The notes below the pieces were generated by a model. That model was given only the letters and a program-made list of their open reading frames with translations. It made no database searches and was not told the origin of the DNA. Source: Vanilla planifolia (taxonomy: Eukaryota; Streptophyta; Magnoliopsida; Asparagales; Orchidaceae). Taken from it: a DNA stretch of 64,000 nucleotides. The first letter of the stretch is position 1. Every line of letters begins with the position of its first letter. Where the stretch lies: positions 34,920,412 through 34,984,411 of the forward strand of contig CM043865.1 of assembly GCA_023846275.1 (NCBI GenBank). The letters are read 5' to 3'. Positions 60,401 to 64,000 of this stretch are shown here, one piece after another. The translations under genes were made by a program, and so were the position numbers.

Positions 60401-62200
60401 GTATTTTTAGAGTTTGAGTAAATACTAGAAACTTTTGATATTCTTGTAAGATTATCATATAATTTTCTTAATAAAAAAGGATACTGATGTTAGGCTAATT
60501 TGCACTCTCTTAAGCTTAGAATACTGAATTTGAGTACTAATTGGCTTAACATTAAATATTCTAAGCTTCTCTAAGATCTTTTTTATACAATATTGCTAAG
60601 TCAACTATAACTTTTCAATACCTTTGTCCCTCAATACCCATTATATGGATTTTTTTTACTGCCCTTTAGTTCTTCATTTCAAATTCACTTTTTAACATTG
60701 ATTTTTTTATACATGCAATTAGCATATCATCAACATATAAAAGTGAATAACTCTAATTGTTATCTAGAAGCCTTCATAGATAAATACAATTATTATATTT
60801 TCACCTAACAAAATTTTGTTTTAACATAAAGGTATCGAATCTTTTGTACCACTATTGAGAAGAGCTTTCTAAATTATACATGAATCTTTCAAATAAGCAT
60901 ACATGACCTTTTTTGTTTTGAATGACAAATATTTTTGGTTGTTGTTTAAGAATCTCTCTCACCTTCTCTTTAATTCTCGTGCAAGAAAATGGGTTTAACA
61001 TTAAATTGTTCTAACTCATAGTCAAACTTTGTTTTTTGAGACAACAAAATGCAAATAAAGGTGTATGTAGTAATATGAGAAAATATCTTATTGAAGTTTA
61101 CTCTCTTCACTTTAAAGTAACTTTTTGCAACCAATCATGCTTTATATCTTGCATCTTTTACACTTGGAATCTCAAATTTCTTTTTAAAAACTCATTTGTA
61201 TCCAAATTTTTTTCTTGAAAATGTTTTACTAGTCTTCAAGTTTGATTTTTGTTAAGAGATTTTATTTTTTTCTTGTAAAACTAAAATACACTTATTAGTA
61301 TCTACATCCTATTCCACTTGGAAGAGTTGCTTTTCATGTGTATCCTCTGCAACTGAAAGTGTATAAGCACAAAATTTTCATATCTTTGTGATGATTGTAT
61401 ATGCCTCTCCCCCTTTGGATTGGAGAATCAATAGACTCTTCATTTTGTTTTTGACAATAATATAAGCTTGTCCTTAAACTGACTGAACTTCTTGTTCTTT
61501 GATGTTCTCATAATTTTACTTTTTTGCAGTCAAATCTAACATACGAATGCCCAACTTTATATGATCAGTAGACTATTGATTCTTTTTTGTTTCTATAGCT
61601 TTTATTTTGGTCTTTGAGTATTTATCAAAGGTTATATCTTTATTGATAATAACTTTATATGAATTTAGATATGTGTACTATAATCTGTATCATTTTACAC
61701 CTGATTTATAACCTAAGAAAATGCACTTTATAGCTCGCAGGTCCAACTTTTATTTTGATGAGCATGAGTAAGACAATAAAAAATTCTTAGCATTGAATAA
61801 TAAGATACATATCCTGATCATGTCCTTTAAAATCTTTAGATCGACAATTGTATGCGACTATCTATTTATAAGAAAAGTTATTGTAGAGACTAATTTTGTC
61901 CAGAAATCTTTATCCAAGCTTGATCGAGAAAGCATACAATGGACCCTCTCTAAAATAATTTGATTCATTCTCTCAATGGCATCGTTTTGTTGTGGTATGC
62001 AAACAACTGTTCTACATATGAGAATATTTGTTTTATTGTGGATTTCATTAAATTCTTTTAATAAAATTTCAGGCCATTATCCACTCGAGTCTTTTAGCTT
62101 TCTTGTTGTTTTCTTTTTCTATAAGTGTCTTTTATTATTTAAAACAAGAAAATATTTGATATTTATTTTTTAAGTTATACACTTATATTTTTCTAGAATA
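60400..62200 (-). pseudogene. Inverted Copia pol remnant (integrase to reverse transcriptase)
   Basis: On the minus strand, integrase text at about 61,860-62,010 reads VCIPQQNDAIERMNQIILER and then CMLSRSSLDKDFWTKLV, corresponding to TPQQNG..ER.N..LLER.RCML..A.L...FW of plant Copia. Further along the minus strand, at about 60,675-60,740, the RT catalytic box reads YVDDMLIAC, followed by a stretch with SEFEMKN. Near 60,500-60,560 comes NVKPIST, resembling the segment after the RT fingers. Order and direction are right for one element, but stops and frameshifts are frequent and LTRs could not be assigned. Confidence 0.8.
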
Positions 62201-64000
62201 ATCCTTAGTAAAAGTGAGTATATATTGTGCATCGTTCTTCTATGAATTTCAAAATGATCACCGTAAATCTAAATGAATATAATCAATTTTGTTTTTAATG
62301 GTGATGATGGCTGAGCTAAATGTAATTCTTTTTTGCATCCCAAAGTTACAATTCTCACAAAGATGAAGTTTACCTATGCACTATATATATAATAAACCTT
62401 ACTAAGTATAGTTAGACCTTTCTTACTCATATGTCTTAGTCTCATATATCAAAGTTTAGTGGTGTCCTCTTCTCTCAAAGATGATAAAAAAACTAATGCA
62501 ACACTAATTATCATTGATCCTTGCAATATGTAGAGGTTATGAATTCTATTTGTTTTTATAATAATTAAGGATCTTTTACTCATCTTATGCATTTTAACAT
62601 CTTAAGATTTTCTTTAGTTTTGGAATATATCTAACATCAGGTGCCTTCTTCAATGGCCTAGATTGTCTAAATTTAATTTGATATGAGACAAGTTTGGTGT
62701 ACGTTTGTTGGTTTGAAGTTAATCATTACAATGATATCGCTTTTTCTTACCATATTGTTAACATGGCATTTTGTGGGGCCTATATTTATGTCAAGACAGC
62801 AGGTTAATCCTTGGAACAGATTGCATTAAATCAAGCCTTGAGTCAATGATTTCAAAGTTGAATGTAGAGAATTGTTCGTGAAAAATTTCAACTTTGAGAG
62901 GATCACGGGGGTGCAAAAGGACTAGAAAATGGGGAACAACGTGGAACTTCTGTGAACTGCACCTTGTACATGGAACTTCTCATGAATATGAACCACATTG
63001 AGTATTGTTGTAGATAAATTAGTGTATTTATATGGCATCTCCTTTATTGGATTGTCATATGTACTAGGTTTAATTGTGTTCGTTCTTAAAAAAACAACTT
63101 TTTAAGTTTTGTTTCCGTGTTTCACTGGTATTCAACAGTTTTGCTTGCAATTTTGATCCAAGTACTAACAGTATTTACCAAATTACATGATTACTTTTTC
63201 CCTGTTTGTTTGGTAGTGGGGAATTGGGTTAACGTGAGCTAATACACTTTACCCATCAAACAGGTTATTTGACCCCTATTGCATAACCCAATTTGCCAGC
63301 ACCAGTTTAATTGGATAACTCCATTAAATGGGTCTTACCCAAGCATAGCCTCCCCTCCCAAACCCCAATCTGTGTGTAGTTGCGACAGGTTAAAATCTTC
63401 AAATCATCCTTAGTCTGTCTGTTAGGGAGCTCGATGATGACAAGGTAAGAAGCAAGGTTGAGTGTGCTGCTTGATAGAATAATTGGTCTGTATGGTTTTT
63501 GAGTAGTTGGTATTTTATGTTTGCAAGTGACTCTGCTCCAAATCCTACCTTAGGCTTTCATATCTATATTTTCTGACCTTTTTATAAATGTTGAAGGACT
63601 TCTAAAGATCTATACTGTCTCTTTTGGTGCTCTTTTGAGTTTGGTCAGGAGTTACTATTCAATTTACAGTGTAAGAAGCATCCAAGTTAGCAACCATAGA
63701 TTTTCCATGAGTAGGATAACCATGTTGGGGCCATAAAATAATAGCAATCGAACTCTCAAGGATTTATGTGCGACTCTATCTTGATTTCTTCATGAAAAGT
63801 TGTATATGAAGCATCATCAGGTTATTATCCATGCTTCTCATATATCCTTGTATTTGAGTGTATTCAGTTTTCCAACATATTACCTAACTTATTCATTCTT
63901 ATCTATAAAAAGTTTCATGCATTGGAATTTATTATAAATTTTGTTAGTAATAGCATGGGAGGAGAATGCGTAGAAATTATTACTGCAGAGGTCATTTTCC
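62200..64000. other. Rest of the window: presumed HAD intron 1, no gene seen
   Basis: AT-rich to about 62,800, then somewhat more balanced. Near 63,205-63,350 a stretch with TTTGTTTGGTAGTGGGGAATTGGGTTA resembles the terminal sequence of hAT-type miniature elements, but no matching inverted terminal repeat was confirmed. No exon continuing DVDEVLG was identified. Confidence 0.4.

Noticed and set aside
63205..63360. Possible hAT-type miniature element
   Set aside because: The left end resembles known termini, but no inverted partner or target-site duplication could be confirmed by eye.
1..64000. CRISPR arrays, operons, phage or bacterial mobile systems
   Set aside because: The window is plant nuclear DNA with spliced genes; the regular repeats seen are satellites or microsatellites without spacer structure.

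Overview
This is nuclear DNA from a flowering plant. It is AT-rich, its genes are broken into GT-AG exons separated by long introns, and the gaps are full of decayed LINE, Copia and other LTR-retrotransposon debris, microsatellites and one degenerate insert of plastid rbcL. The species cannot be fixed from sequence alone. Large repeat-filled introns and RIL-type LINEs would suit a palm-like monocot, but that is a guess. There are no operons, CRISPR arrays or bacterial-type features, and I found no convincing tRNA or rRNA gene.

Layout: 0.36-0.83 kb is an rbcL plastid-DNA pseudogene on the minus strand, followed by about 8 kb of AT-rich intergenic DNA. From 9.17 to 28.14 kb lies one plus-strand gene for a membrane RING-H2 E3 ligase of the NEP1-interacting-protein (NIP) type. 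Its five recognised exons are spread over 19 kb. Intron 2 (about 13.9 kb) carries a decayed LINE of about 7 kb, an opposite-strand LINE RNase H fragment and a 647-bp tandem duplication. Intron 3 carries a GAA/TTC tract of about 0.77 kb between two direct repeats. From 29.84 to 34.92 kb is a complete 11-exon vacuolar cation/proton exchanger (CAX) gene of 457 codons. From 35 to 44.6 kb is intergenic DNA with a GC-rich orphan exon-like island (36.9 kb), a long LTR-like block (39.6-41 kb) and an inverted Copia pol remnant. From 44.78 to 52.30 kb is a complete three-exon gene for a 112-residue TMEM14/FAX-type membrane protein, with a Copia gag remnant in its 6.9-kb first intron. From 53.9 to 57.57 kb are an LTR-retrotransposon fragment and a 5'-truncated LINE ending in poly(A). 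From 58.35 kb to the end is the first coding exon (58,351-58,762) of a HAD-superfamily hydrolase gene, whose long first intron holds an inverted Copia pol and runs off the window.

The four host genes are all on the plus strand but have no obvious functional link: protein ubiquitination, vacuolar Ca2+/H+ exchange, membrane lipid/fatty-acid transport and a HAD phosphatase-like enzyme. I found no new multi-gene system. The best leads are the long intronic GAA tract between duplicated arms, a frame-preserving 36-nt candidate cassette exon in the FAX-like gene, the conserved segment apparently missing between exons 2 and 3 of the RING-H2 gene, and the orphan exon-like island at 36.9 kb. All exon boundaries were placed by eye from reading frame, splice dinucleotides and remembered family patterns; no alignment was run.
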